Source: Membranipora membranacea (taxonomy: Eukaryota; Bryozoa; Gymnolaemata; Cheilostomatida; Membraniporidae). From it: DNA of 64,000 nt. A model generated the notes under the pieces. It searched no databases. It had not been told where the DNA came from and saw only the letters and a list, made by a program, of their open reading frames with translations. Location of the stretch: positions 9,794,001-9,858,000 of the forward strand of contig OU612072.1 in NCBI GenBank assembly GCA_914767715.1, read 5' to 3'. Below are positions 11,847-23,108 of this stretch, piece by piece; positions within the stretch are counted from its first letter, which is position 1, and each line of letters begins with the position of its first letter. Both the position numbers and the translations under genes were made by a program.

Positions 11847-14800
11847 ATGGCTGTTACTAACGATGAAGTGAGTAAATGTTACCTGTTACTGTCACCTGTT
11901 AAATGATAACGAAATATTGGCATTTGCATCTTGAGAATAAGAGATTGCATACGGTAAATCCAAGGAAAGACTTTTTATCTAATTTGCTCAATAAAAATAA
12001 TTTTTTTCACGAATGCATATTCAGGTAATTGTTGTTTTGGAGTATGTTTTTATTTCTTCACTACTGCTAATTTTTTATCACCCACACTTGATTGACAGTA
12101 TTTCTCTTTTGAAAAAAAAATTGTCATATAAACAAAATCCAAACCAAATGTTTGGCCTATCAAATCTTTTTTGCTTACACGATGGCCTTTTTTGTTCGGT
12201 CGCTAAGTTTCCATTAGGTTGAGGCTTGTTTGCAAAAGAATCAACTGGAATGTTTGATTTGAATTTCATTTTATTTCAAGTATGAACCAGATGGAATCTA
12301 TCACAAATAAATTTTGAGGCTCCTTGATAGGTTAAAGAACTAATTTAACTGATCCTGAAAAACCCACTGGGAAGTTAGAATTCACCATCATTTGATCTTA
12401 TTGCAGAAGCTGACGATGAAAAAAGAGAGAAACACGCGCCAAGAAAAATTTGTGAGACAAAACGGAACAGGCATACTGCTTTTTGTCATTTTTGTCTTGC
12501 ATGTTGGCACTTTTGGAGTTGGGATATATATGAGGACCAGCGCCAGATATAAATATGGCGCATTACTGCAGGTGAGATTACTCATTGTCTTCCTGTTATA
12601 TGTATTCAGTTTAAAAACTAAAAAATTTAACATAAAATTTAAAAAAAATTCAGTCTGGTTGTTTTGTGCTGGTCTTGGAAAAATTCAAATTCACGTTGGC
12701 CTCAACCATCCACCAATCTTTTACATTTGATCTACAGGCTCCATTAGAATCTTTCCTGAAGGCAATGGCTAGATCATTTTTGATCTATTTTTACTTGAGA
12801 TGTTCGTCACTTTTCTGATATAAATTTATCTCCCAATTCAGGCTGAATTTCTGTCGTGTACAAAAATAAGAGAACCAGAAAATATGTGGTCTGATAATAA
12901 GAGACTTAGGCATTATTTTGATTCTGCTGCGTCAAGATTAAAAGGAAAATGCTCCCAATAATACAGTTTGCCCTCGCTAACTTATAGGAAAACAACTTTA
13001 TGATAATAAAATTAATATTGAAGGCTGACGGTATGATTGATTATTACTAAATTATTAACAATTTTTCTTAGCAATTTGAGTTTCTAAAAGAAGAGCTGAT
13101 AAGTACTCATGAAACACCATCACCACCATCTGAAGAAATGACAACAAAACCGGATGATGGAATCGTGAAGACGATTTACAAAAGATCTAGTAAGTGAAAC
13201 TAGTACTTGATTCCAGAAGATTTATTTTAATTGTTAATTCAAATGTTTGTCAGAATTACTATTCAACCAGAAGGTTTGGAACATTACCCCTACCTACTTG
13301 TATTTGTTGTCTTCAAGAAACTATACGACAAACTCTAAGAATTGAACCCTTAAAGTACCCCTGTATATAACTAGTATGAAGTATTGTTTGTAGTATTGAA
13401 ACATGCAAATTTATCACTCATATTGCGCGATGCCAATGTGTAGCTATTGAATGGCTATGGTGATTGTCGTTTGCTAAAGATATGAAACGTAAATATGTGT
13501 CATATATACTATATAAATATGATGTTAGGGGAAATGGGCAATCTTTAAAAGATTTTCTGTGATCCTTAACTAGGCTGTAACAATGTCTGTTCACTCCATA
13601 CCATATGTTTATCGTGAAATTATCTTTCTTCTTAGTTTTCAGTCTACCTGGATTAGCTTTTGGCAGCTCAGGCGGAGCGTCTGTTCCTAAACCTCGACCT
13701 CAACCTCAGCGTCGACCTCAACAAAGCACTAGGAGGAATGTGGTGACAAGACAGCAGCGAGGCCGAGTTGGAAGGCGACCAGCTCCACAAAGTACAAGAA
13801 ATAATGCAAGATCGAGCCCAAGACGAGCATCTCAAAGTGGTGGTGGAAGAAATCAATGTACCTGTACTCCCGGTCCTCCAGGTCCACCTGGACCACGTGG
13901 ATCTGCCGGTGAAAAGGGTAAGGAAAATATATCTTTCATAATTGAGACTTTGAATGATGTACCAAACAGGTTTTTGGTCAAATAACAAACTGGAGCTTTG
14001 CTGTGAAAAGTAGATATCTGGTGAAGGTTTCATTCCACTGGTATGTAATTTTTCATATATTTTATACATATACATAGACATATATATATATATATATATT
14101 ACATGTATTATATGGAGACTTTATCTTCTTACAGGAGAAACCAGTTTCACTCACGAACGACTTCCTGTCGTTGGCCCTCCAGGGATTAAAGGGCAGAAAG
14201 GACAACATGGTAAGTTGATATATCTTTGTTGTATTATATTCTTATTCTGTGAAGGCTTGGTTTCTCTACACCAAAGGTGTTTAACAGACCGTCAATAACC
14301 CAAGCGGGCAAGAAACCAATCATTGGCTGTGTTCTACCATGCTCGAGAACGACTATCATGGTGACAGCCTATGGATCCTGCTATTTCAGTTCATTTTGAG
14401 AGTTTTAAAGGGTAATTTCTTCATAATCATCCATTTACAATTATAGGTAGTAGAGGCGCACAAGGAGCGAGAGGTGATCAAGGAATACAAGGAAATGCTG
14501 GTAGAGATGGCGCTGCAGGAGCTCAGGGAGCAGCTGGTGCACCTGGACAGCATGGTATACACGGTAGAGATGGACGCGATGGAGCACCTGGAGTGCAAGG
14601 AGTTGCAGGACTGAGCGGAACCTCTGGAACTAATGGGCAGCCTGGTTTACCAGGTGTTGGAGGTTCTCCAAGTGCAGCCGGATCAAGAGGACGTAGTGGG
14701 GCGGTTGGTGCTCTAGGAGTAAGAGGTGTTGCAGGTGCTGCAGGTCCTGCAGGCGTGCAAGGATTAAGGGGATTCCGAGGCGACCCAGGCACCCAAGGAG

Positions 14801-15138
14801 CAGAGGGACTGAGAGGCAACACAGGTGTCCCTGGTGCAGAGGGAAGGATAGGCAACCCAGGCATACAAGGAGCAGCAGGAGTGCGAGGCGACCAAGGAGC
14901 CCAAGGAGTACAAGGATTGAGAGGTGACCCAGGAACCCAAGGAGCAGTGGGAGGGAGAGGCGACACAGGACTGCAAGGAGACCAGGGAGTGCAAGGCAAC
15001 TCAGGTGAATCTGGAGAACAGGGACAGACAGGATTACAGGGCCTTCAAGGAGTGCAGGGCATTGCAGGCTTTGCAGGTGAATCAGGGGTACAGGGAGTAC
15101 AAGGCGACGGAGGCTATGGTGGTGGTGGTGGTGGTTGA
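11847..15138 (+). CDS. type II membrane collagen-like protein, copy A (450 aa to an in-frame TGA)
   Basis: Exons 11847-11867, 12407-12571, 13072-13189, 13636-13917, 14135-14209 and 14447-15138 join in phase (0,0,1,1,1). A short basic cytoplasmic end is followed by a membrane span at about 28-49 (GILLFVIFVLHVGTFGVGIY), a charged stalk, a Pro/Gln/Arg-rich basic segment (about 110-174) with RxxR sites such as RVGRR that could allow shedding, and CTC at 176-178. Then come Gly-X-Y block 1 (about 180-196), the linker ETSFTHERLPVV, and a rod from 209 to the end. The rod is poor in Pro and rich in Gln. It has one broken triplet: Ser296 (AGT at 14671) where copy B has Gly. TGA at 15136-15138 stops translation before a tail that is still open (see 15139-15312). 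The exon 4 acceptor is taken at 13635 for its strong pyrimidine tract; 13656 also keeps phase. An independent start at ATG 13606 with a signal-peptide-like leader is a less likely alternative. Such proteins form trimers in the extracellular matrix or at the cell surface. Confidence 0.88.
14069..14100. repeat. TA microsatellite in collagen A intron 4
   Basis: A run of about 20 TA bases preceded by ACATATACATAGACA. The same intron of collagen B holds a longer CATATG array at 41052-41140, so the microsatellite predates the gene duplication. Confidence 0.75.
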
Positions 15139-15312
15139 GGCACTATTAGTATAAGTATCAATGTTGATGCTAGTGCAGATGCTAGTGCAGATGCCAGTGC
15201 AGAGGCTTCTGCAATTGCTGACGCTGATGCAGATGCGGATGGTGAAGCAGATGGTGATGCAGATGCGAGTGCGGATGCAGATGCGAGTGCGGATGCATCG
15301 ACTGATACTTAA
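15139..15312 (+). pseudogene. untranslated (or readthrough) Ala/Ser/Asp tail of collagen A
   Basis: Directly after the TGA the same frame stays open for 57 codons to TAA at 15310-15312. It reads [12 protein letters not shown] and then an Ala-x repeat with Asp, Ser and Glu. Copy B has the same tail in its normal reading frame (TIDISLNIS onward, residues 438-494, also 57 codons). The frame and composition are intact, so either the TGA is young, is an assembly error or allele, or is read through. The base after TGA is G and no known strong readthrough context (such as CTA) is present. Confidence 0.8.
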
Positions 15313-15652
15313 CTCTAACTCTAAACTAATAAGCACTGAACATAATAAACACTAAACAAACTAATGCCGTTTTACCAGTGGATACAGCAATATCTATAAT
15401 TCAAGAACAACAGATAACAGAATTGTTTATGGCTAGGATGGGCTGAATTCCATTCATAAACATGGCTAAGAGCAAATAGGAAATAGGAAATTTAAGATAC
15501 TGTCTATTATCATGAGCTGCTGTTTGTCTTTTAACCCAAGTTTTCTACTAAAACCAAATTGATCATATATAAAATCAATATATAAGGATTTAATGATGTC
15601 AATTTTATTAACTTTTGCATAAGCTTTTGTGTTCTGGATTGTGTTCCTCCAT

Positions 15653-15658
15653 AATAAA
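15653..15658 (+). terminator. poly(A) signal AATAAA, collagen A
   Basis: AATAAA here lies in a 3' UTR segment (GGATTGTGTTCCTCCATAAT) that is conserved in collagen B near 42960-42978. A nearer AATAAA at 15344-15349 is a second candidate. Confidence 0.6.
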
Positions 15659-15659
15659 T

Positions 15660-18239
15660 AACTGAATAATCAATTATATGTGTTACAAAAACTTTTATTG
15701 GCATCAAAAGGTTGTCTCTTTGATTTTATTAATAAAATTACTCTCAAGTTAGAATATACAGAGTAAAATAAACGAACCCTCACCTAATCAATAAATCTAA
15801 TGCTGCTAAGTTTTATAAATATTCCTAGTATTCTTGTCCAAAAACTGAAAAAAAAACTGTATCATAAACACAAAACCAATCAATTGCAATCTTGGAGTGC
15901 TAGTTCAGAAATCTATTGGAACATAGGAAGTTTAATTCTTAATCACTGTCATCAGAATTCTACAAGCATTGAATTTAAAGGGCCATATCATGAGTGTTTA
16001 AATCATTTGATGGAAATTTTTTGTTTGCGTATGCCTCGTGAACAAACGTTAAATTCTTCAAGCTGGTGCTAAGACACATCATGTAGCAGCCTATATTATC
16101 TATCATTATCGCCGATACTGGTTTCCTTCTCAGACCAGACTTTACTGGTTGTGATTTGGTTTTTGTCCCTGCAGTCCTGGGGTCCTCCATCAAATCATTA
16201 TTGTGAAAGAGGTGTTCAAGTCATGCTCAAGCCAGCTACAAGTTGCCTGCAAAAACTTCTCACCAATACTGCCACACTTCCTCAACTTTCAATCAAGGAA
16301 TTTGCTGCAACCATATAATCATAATCCTTCTAAAGCCAATTTAAACATCATTTCTCCTTAAATCCCATCGGAAATATGAATTTACAAGTGTAACAGTGAT
16401 CTCAGAGTTTATCTTTGCATTTTTGTTTATTGGAGGACCATGTTTATTAATCATTAAGCTTTAATCAAAAGTTACTTGATCATAGGGTGTTGACCTGAGA
16501 GAAATAGGCATGTCACCAAACAGTGTGGTGTTATTATTGGTAGAACCCGTTAGTCCCATAGACTTCAAAATGAACCTAGACAAGAAATTGTGTTTATAAT
16601 CCACCAAAAGCCAGCCATTGATTGCCTTTTAAACCTTCCATTTCATCTAAAGCCTTTAATCTCATTCGAAATTTGTATTTACAAGTGACTAGACCTTTTT
16701 TTCTACAAATCTTGAATATGGGGGTGCAAGCTAACTGAAGTTTAAGCCCTGATTAAAAGTTGATTAATCTGACAAATTAACTCTGCTGGATCATCGATCT
16801 GAAGGTGTTATCCAAACATAATTAGGCGTATTACAACAGAAGCTGGTAAACGAACAGTGTGGTGTTAATCCTGGTAGAATCAGTCATGCCTAATATCATT
16901 AAGGCAAAATAAGGCAGTTCTGTGATAAATAAATTTGAATTTGATGCTTACAGACCTAAAAAAGCTCCTGCCACATTGTCAGATTGAATGATCATCAAGT
17001 CAGTAATGGCAGCTGAGTACCTAACTATTTTGCTATGTAATCCTGGTAAAATCAGATAAATCTCATATCATTAAGGCATAATTGGGCATGTTATGGTTCC
17101 AAGCTATATCTCAATGTCAGGTCAATTCTTTACCACTGGCTACAGATACATTCCCAGAACCTGTATGATCCCTTACTGTGATAAGAATAAGCTTCGTGCA
17201 TCGAACACCAATAAAATTTTTAAATTCTCTAAGAGCATGCACCTGACTTATTTATTACTGCTGTCATAATTTCTCCATCTTTGTGTATGTATGTATGTAG
17301 CAGATGGTATTTATTTCTTTAAAAAGCACTGATCACTGAAAATTAAGTGTTGTATTCGTGCTTGTATTCTCCCTATCCTGTAGGTTTTGGGGTGAAGATT
17401 ATACCATTAGAAGCAGGCTAAAATTACATTGAATTCTATATTTAACCTCTAAGTTTATAAACAATACAGTCGTTATTACATGGAATTATTTAATGTGTCA
17501 CTACAAAACTTATCCTTGTGAATTTGCAGAAAACATCACCTTCATTTATAACAATGCCATCTTTTTTGTACACTCTAGTTCGCTTAGGTAAATTAATCAC
17601 TTTTATTCGATATGCCTGGCAAGCTTGCAGATGGCCGATTTGAAAAATATACTTTGCCAAAACCATTGCTTGCAAAATATCAGAAATGAAAGAATAGAAA
17701 ATAACAGTAAATATTATTTGGAGAGCTTTAAACTTTGGAGATTTTTAAAGATTTTTATTTCAACTAGCATCAAATTTTGAAATGGTGATAGTATGAACAT
17801 CAAAAGAGCTTCCTCAACTCTATGGTAACTTGTCTTTGGCAAAGTTTACCAATACAAGCCATCTTATCTTATCTCGGAATTCTGACATTGAGTTGTGTAG
17901 TAGTAATGGTGATACCATTGATTTGCAATCCAAGGTCCATCAATTTCCATTTCAATGTGAATATTGCAGCTTGACGTTTGATTGCAACTTGACGCTTGAT
18001 GTAAATGTTTACAAAATAAAACTTGTTTAATGGAAAACAACTTGACACCGATCACATGAAGCTGCTGATTTTATAATGATGGTCTTTAGCAAAATTTACA
18101 CATGTAAAGTGTAAACTGTTTACCTTTCAAAACATACATTGAATAATTGAACTAATATCTAAAACAAATATGTTTATATGTCTTGATTACGGTTTTGCGT
18201 GATTGATGGGTTTTAGGTTTTGATCAGTTGTTACTTTAT
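15660..18239. other. repeat-rich spacer
   Basis: No gene is seen. The region holds degenerate copies of the roughly 500-bp family (about 16200-16570 and 16600-17100) and AT-rich DNA. A segment near 17880-17960 (GGTGATACCATTGATTTGCA) has a diverged relative near 35640-35680. Confidence 0.55.
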
Positions 18240-18425
18240 TAGGCCAGAAGCAGCCTAGCTGTAACTGCTTTATAAAAAAATGGCACGGACAATTTTTGAT
18301 GGCAGGAAATTGATCGCATATTATACTTCATTGATGTTTCTTCTGTAAAATTCACCGGGTGTACCCAGTTGTAGTGGTCATATTTAGAAATTAAAAGGTG
18401 TTTTGTTTTTGCATTATATGTGTGG
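18240..18425 (+). repeat. 180-bp direct repeat, copy 1
   Basis: The block from AGGCCAGAAGCAG to GCATTATATGTGT recurs at 26410-26585 with few differences. Its last part also occurs at about 20415-20458, just outside the left arm of the large inverted repeat. Non-coding. Confidence 0.8.
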
Positions 18426-18896
18426 GGACATAACTCCTATTCTGTGTAATATTACTAATCTAATCTTCAGGGAATTCCAGGTTGAAACCGCATTGTGGGG
18501 ATTTTGTTGGCTTGCCAATTTATTTACCAAGTAAACTTGCAGAAGTCTGCTCGTGTTAGATCAGGGCAAATTTAAAATTTTCAATAAGTATAATGTCAGA
18601 TCTTTATGAGGTTAGTATGATACTGTCTTGCGGCAGCATATCCGCAATGTTTCTCAAAATTGCATATAATAAGTGAAATGTTAAGAATTCAATAAAAGGT
18701 GTTTCTAGGGTGGAACAACGTGCTGAATCCAATATTAAGGGTGTACCCAGTTGTAGCGATCATGTCAGCGGCAGCGCGGCAGCATATCCTCATTTCCTCT
18801 AAAAATTGCTTTTAATGAGTGAAATATTAGGAGTTAAAATAAAAGGTGTTTCAAGGGTATAATAACGTGCTGAATATAAAGAAATAAGGGTGTAAC

Positions 18897-19019
18897 CTAG
18901 AACAAGTTTGATCCAATTGCCTGCATGCCTGTTGCTCCCGATCCACTGGTCACGCCGCGGCGTGACCAGTGGCTTGGAAGCCACTCGGAATGCAAGCAAA
19001 TGGACCAAACTTGGTCTAG
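18897..19019. mobile_element. CTAG-ended palindromic MITE with perfect 30-bp core
   Basis: CTAGAACAAGTTTGATCC at the left matches the inverse of GGACCAAACTTGGTCTAG at the right. The centre (18943-18972) is a perfect palindrome whose half is CCACTGGTCACGCCG. The termini match the Rab intron 1 element. Open frames crossing it are by-products of the palindrome. Confidence 0.75.
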
Positions 19020-19131
19020 TGTACCCATTCGTAGCAATCATGTCAGCGGAAGATCGGCAGCGTGGCAGCATATCGCAATTTTTCTTAAAATCGCTTATAA
19101 TAAGTGAAATGTTACAAGTTTTAAACAAGGG

Positions 19132-19737
19132 TACCGTAATACCTCACCTATAAGTCACCGGACTTATAAGTGAATCACCCCCCTCAGAAAAAATAAAAAT
19201 GCTCCAGTTACAAGACACCCCACAACTATAAGACACCCCACAGCTATAAGACACCGTGTCTTATAAGTGAATCATATCAGTAGTTGATGTTTGGAAGCTC
19301 TCCATCTTTGAATCAAGCGTCTATTAATGTTCAATTCCCTTGCAGTCTTGTCAAGGTTGTTACTCTTTTCAACTGTTCTCAATACTTCCAGATTCTGCTG
19401 AATACTGTATGAGGTTCTTGGCAGGTTTTATTTATTTTGAAAGACTGTGAGAGAGATATGATATGCTGATTGTTGAAAAATTTGAATTTTGTGGCACACA
19501 TTCACTCACTACAAATGAACTAAGTAGTTTTGGGAAAAAAACTGCCCCCAGTAGGTATCGAACTCACATATACATGTTTACAAGTCGCACACTTTACATC
19601 TGAGCTATTCAGCACAAGAGATTGTAGGAGGTTTTAGTCCAACCTAAATATAAAAATGCTTCAAATGATAGTCGCGTCTATATGCTACTCTCTTACAGCC
19701 GCCTTCACTATAGATCTATAGGTGAGGGATTACGGTA
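19132..19737. mobile_element. 606-bp MITE with TACCGTAAT terminal inverted repeats
   Basis: The left end TACCGTAATACCTCACCTAT is mirrored at the right end by ATAGGTGAGGGATTACGGTA. The left part carries sub-repeats CTATAAGACACCCCA and the complementary CTTATAAGTGAATCA. A tRNA-like stretch on the minus strand near 19555-19620 (TAGCTCAGATGTAAAG, GAGTTCGATACC) lies inside. It interrupts a satellite-like unit whose two halves are found on either side. No transposase is encoded. Confidence 0.75.
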
Positions 19738-20458
19738 TATCTAGGGTAGAACAACGTGCTGAATCTAAAACTGAGAGTGTACCCGGTTGTAGCAATCATG
19801 TCAGCGGCAGCGCGGCAGCATACCTGCAATTTTCTTCACAATCCGTTAGGTAAGTGAAATGTAAAGCGATTAATATGGTCAGCAGGAAACACGACTATAT
19901 GTATGATTTTAACAAGATATTCTATGACATCATTTTAAAAGGTGGTCGGCGACAGCACTACATCTCAATGAGAACAAGACAAAAAGCAGCCTAGACGTGA
20001 GGCAAATTTGATGTAGGAAAAAAGTGTGTGCGCAGTTGAAGAGGTCAGCCGCAGCACTACTGCGTATCCCAAATATTCACACTATCGATATGTGATTAGT
20101 GGGAAGTCAAGAGTTTGATGCAGTTGACACAAGTCAAGACTATAGTCCTGGGTTCTACATTGTGTATGTTTTATCATTGCATGAGGTGGTTGGTGAGAGA
20201 CAGCGCTACTGCATATCCCCATATCATATCATTAGCATGTTAGGAAAGTATGCGAAGCTGGCATATCTAAGTTTTTCAGACTCTGACAGTTGGGTTTCTT
20301 TGCTGAAAAGTGAGGTACTCATTGAACTCTCTGCTCATGTGTTATGCAAAAGATATCCAGCCGAAAAATGACATAAGAGGCAATCAAAAATATTATGTGT
20401 TTATATCAAAAATATTTAGGTGTTTTGTTTTGGCATTATATGTGTGTTCACGTTTGTT

Positions 20459-22264
20459 TCGACCCCTCCCTGCTTAGCATGCAAATGATGGGCAGATCAT
20501 AGTTTACAAGAAGTTCACCTTAACTGAAAGCTAGCTACAAATTTCTATCAAAGACTTCCGACATTACCGCCACACCTACTCAAGCTTCAAGCAAGGAATT
20601 GCTGCAATATTTTGTCTTTTTTTATGAGTTAAATCCCTAGCCAGTGTGCTATTAAATTTTTCCCACCATTATCATCACACACACATAACCGTTAATGAAA
20701 AAGGGTTTTGCTACCCTATCATGTTAATCCTTACAAAGCCAGTTCCCAACTGCCAAATAAAGTAGCCCTTTATCATAATATAAAGCCCTTGATCTTAATA
20801 AAAGCATGTATTTACGACTTGAATAGTAATGTCTAGAAAGGAAAATTTAATCTTGATTAAACTAGAAATTTCTTGTTTGAGATTAAGCTCAAATCCAACG
20901 CTGCTCAGTCTGAGGGTGTGACGAACAGAAAAATGTCACAATACCACATATGAGATACCAGATGCTCTCAACTGTTTATTTGTACCGAAAATATTTGTAT
21001 GTATAGAGATTTTCAAGTTTTTCAAACTGCCGTTTTGAGAGTTTGATACCACCCTGGCAGTAATATCACCAGGATGCAGTAACAGCAACAGGAAAACAAT
21101 TGATCAACTTATTACTCCAATTCTTCCGCCCTTAGTAGATAATTTTGATAGTAATAATATTGGTAAGATTATAGTAGACCAGGTGCTTAGTTCAAGCTCA
21201 AGCCTGCTACAAATTGGAATTAAAAACTTTCCAAACATTGCCCCCCCCCCCGCACTTACTTAACCTTCAATAAATAAATTGCTGCGAGCTAATAACCACA
21301 CCTAATCCTTTTAAAGCCTGCTCTTTATTTTTATCAATATCAGACTCGGAGGCAAAACATGTTTGTCAGCAAAACAACATATTCCGAGCCTGTCTATCTC
21401 CTACCTATCATATCTCACACCAGTCAAAAATTGTTCATAGCCAAGACCGATGCCCACATGATACTTCTGTGCCTACCTTGTTCAATCTGTAGTTCACAAC
21501 AATTTGCCAAGACACGATGGCCAGCAAGACATAAATACATTCAACAATATCCAGAAAAACGAGTTAATCAGTGTAAAACCGTGGTTCTCTGCAAATACGG
21601 GGCTATCTCTAACTTTCCACCTGTACATATCATATAAATATTACTGCCAATAGATATGTGTGCCAACAGCTTTTACCTGGCAACAACTAGATCTCAGATT
21701 CTGGCAAACAATATTCTCAGGACCTCAAGATCCTTATGCATTACATTATTTTATTCTATTCATCTTTTTTTTTTTACATTTTTATCTATTTTGATCACTT
21801 ATTCTTTAGTTTTTTTATTATATTTAAAACTTTATAATACCAATAACAAATAACAAATAAGAAAGGTAAAAAAATTGAACCAGAACCTAATGTTTGAGTT
21901 TCCATTCCATATTTTCATGAGCAAGGATCCGTTTTAATGCATTAATCTATCCCGTTAGATAAAGCGCATGCTTCAAATATTGACATACCTGACATAAAAC
22001 TTACGTCCACTTATAGTCACCATACCCTGAGTTACCTTGTGAGAGACTTTGATGTTGCTTGGTAACAATAGAGGTCTTCAGACTGGATCCTAATGGGGAA
22101 CAGGAGCGTTTGAGGTCGGATGCTCTTCCTGACATAACTGTGATCTGCCATGAATCGAACACGGGACCTCTCACTTGAAGGACCCATGCCTTACCCATTG
22201 CACCACGGCCCGCTAAGTTTACCTGACATATTTTTTTTAATTATTTGAGGAGGCATGCATAGAT
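20459..22264 (+). repeat. large inverted repeat, left arm (about 1.8 kb)
   Basis: The arm starts CACGTTTGTTTCGACCCC and ends GAGGAGGCATGCATAGAT. The reverse complement of nearly the whole stretch occurs at 29265-31092. Both arms carry the same 92-codon open frame (here 21359-21637) with about two residue differences, so divergence is very low compared with all other repeats in the window. The arm contains old copies of the roughly 500-bp family and a tRNA-derived SINE, so it is a duplicated composite rather than one simple element. There is no target-site duplication at the outer ends. Confidence 0.85.
22000..22213 (-). mobile_element. tRNA-derived SINE (minus strand copy)
   Basis: Read on the minus strand it starts GGCCGTGGTGCAATGGGTAA (A-box region) and has a B box GTGTTCGATTC about 45 nt later, so the head comes from a tRNA. 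The body contains AGGAAGAGCATCCGACC, which from memory resembles the conserved body motif of the MetaSINE superfamily; an alignment would be needed to confirm this. The other copy, in the right arm, is at about 29317-29530. Confidence 0.6.
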
Positions 22265-22855
22265 TATCGAATTGCTCACAATTTATTATTTCACAAGATA
22301 ATCATATAACATTAAAATAACGAGGAATAGTAATAATCAAGCTTAAAATTTCAGATTTCACTTAAACTTCGAAGTAAAAGAACGTTTTCAGGAATATTAT
22401 TTTTAATTATTTTATTCAAAGATAAACTAGCCTACTTTTTCATGATACCTTCTTTCTAGAAAGTGAATTTCATTGATATTGATAAGGTTTGTTTTTATTT
22501 ATTGATATAAAATACAACGGCAATTTAATATTCAATTATGATGAAAATACTGTGTTATTTTATTTTAGGAATTCTCAGATGACCAAATACAGAGATCTAT
22601 TCAGCTAGCTGAGCGTAAGGATTTTTATAGAAGAAAGAAACATAATCGAAGCATTCAATGATAACCTAGAAAATTAACACATAATATGAGTGGCCAAGCT
22701 GGCATACTCACATGAAAAATTAGAGTGCAGCTCAATGAGATCGCCTTTGGTGGATTTGTTCCGGGTCATACAAAACCAAAAGATTTACTAATCACAGCAT
22801 GTATCAGTTAAAAACTAATAAATCAGAATATAATTGTGATAGGAGAGGAAGTTGG

Positions 22856-23000
22856 AGGTAGCTCAGTTGGCTAGAGTGCATGCCCTCTAATGCTGCGGTC
22901 TATCAAGTACATGGCTCAATTGAGTCTATAATGTGCTCCGACCTGCCTGCAAACTTAGATCAACTTGGCGCCGAATATGGCGGCAGCGTCCTTAAAGAGG
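22856..23000 (+). mobile_element. degenerate tRNA-derived SINE
   Basis: GGAGGTAGCTCAGTTGGC is a textbook tRNA 5' half and A box; the B box is badly eroded. It continues into CTCCGACCTGCCTGCAAACT, a piece also found at about 8500-8520, which suggests a shared SINE body. Confidence 0.45.
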
Positions 23001-23072
23001 TAGGAATCGAAGGGGGTGCACGGGGATTAATCATGTGAAGTGACAGGCAAGACCATTGGCTGATCAATGTAA

Positions 23073-23108
23073 TTAGAGGCGGAGAATGGCCTTGGTCTCC
23101 GCCTCTAA
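23073..23108. repeat. 13-bp perfect stem hairpin
   Basis: TTAGAGGCGGAGA pairs perfectly with TCTCCGCCTCTAA across a 10-base loop. GC-rich compared with its surroundings. Function unknown. Confidence 0.6.

Larger units (their letters stand above)
18555..20110 (+). repeat. degenerate satellite-like array (about 150-180-bp unit) with nested insertions
   Basis: GTGTACCCAGTTGTAGC plus ATCATGTCAGCGGCAGCGCG recurs near 18740, 19020, 19775 and, more diverged, 20030. The units also share GAAATGTTA, AAAAGGTGTTTC and GGAACAACGTGCTGAAT. The CTAG-ended palindrome (18897-19019) and the MITE (19132-19737) sit inside units, so the array is older than both. Confidence 0.7.

Noticed and set aside
13606-13700. 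Independent secreted collagen starting at ATG 13606 with signal-peptide-like leader
   Set aside because: The upstream exons 11847-13189 close in phase with a membrane span, copy B has the same three exons, and copy B has no such ATG or leader. Kept only as an alternative start.
14523-14999. Minus-strand Pro/Cys-rich frames opposite the collagen rods (also 41541-42297 and 42171-42485)
   Set aside because: These are mirror images of Gly-X-Y codons (GGN read backwards gives Pro and Ala/Ser/Thr runs).
19555-19620. A tRNA gene on the minus strand
   Set aside because: A-box and B-box words are present but the cloverleaf does not close, and it sits inside the MITE.
20099-20371. 90-codon + strand frame
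   Set aside because: It lies in the degenerate satellite-like array and repeat tail and shares no frame with other units.
21359-21637. 92-codon frame in both arms of the large inverted repeat (also 29904-30182)
   Set aside because: It overlaps fragments of the non-coding roughly 500-bp repeat, has no recognised domain, and its conservation follows from the arms being near identical.
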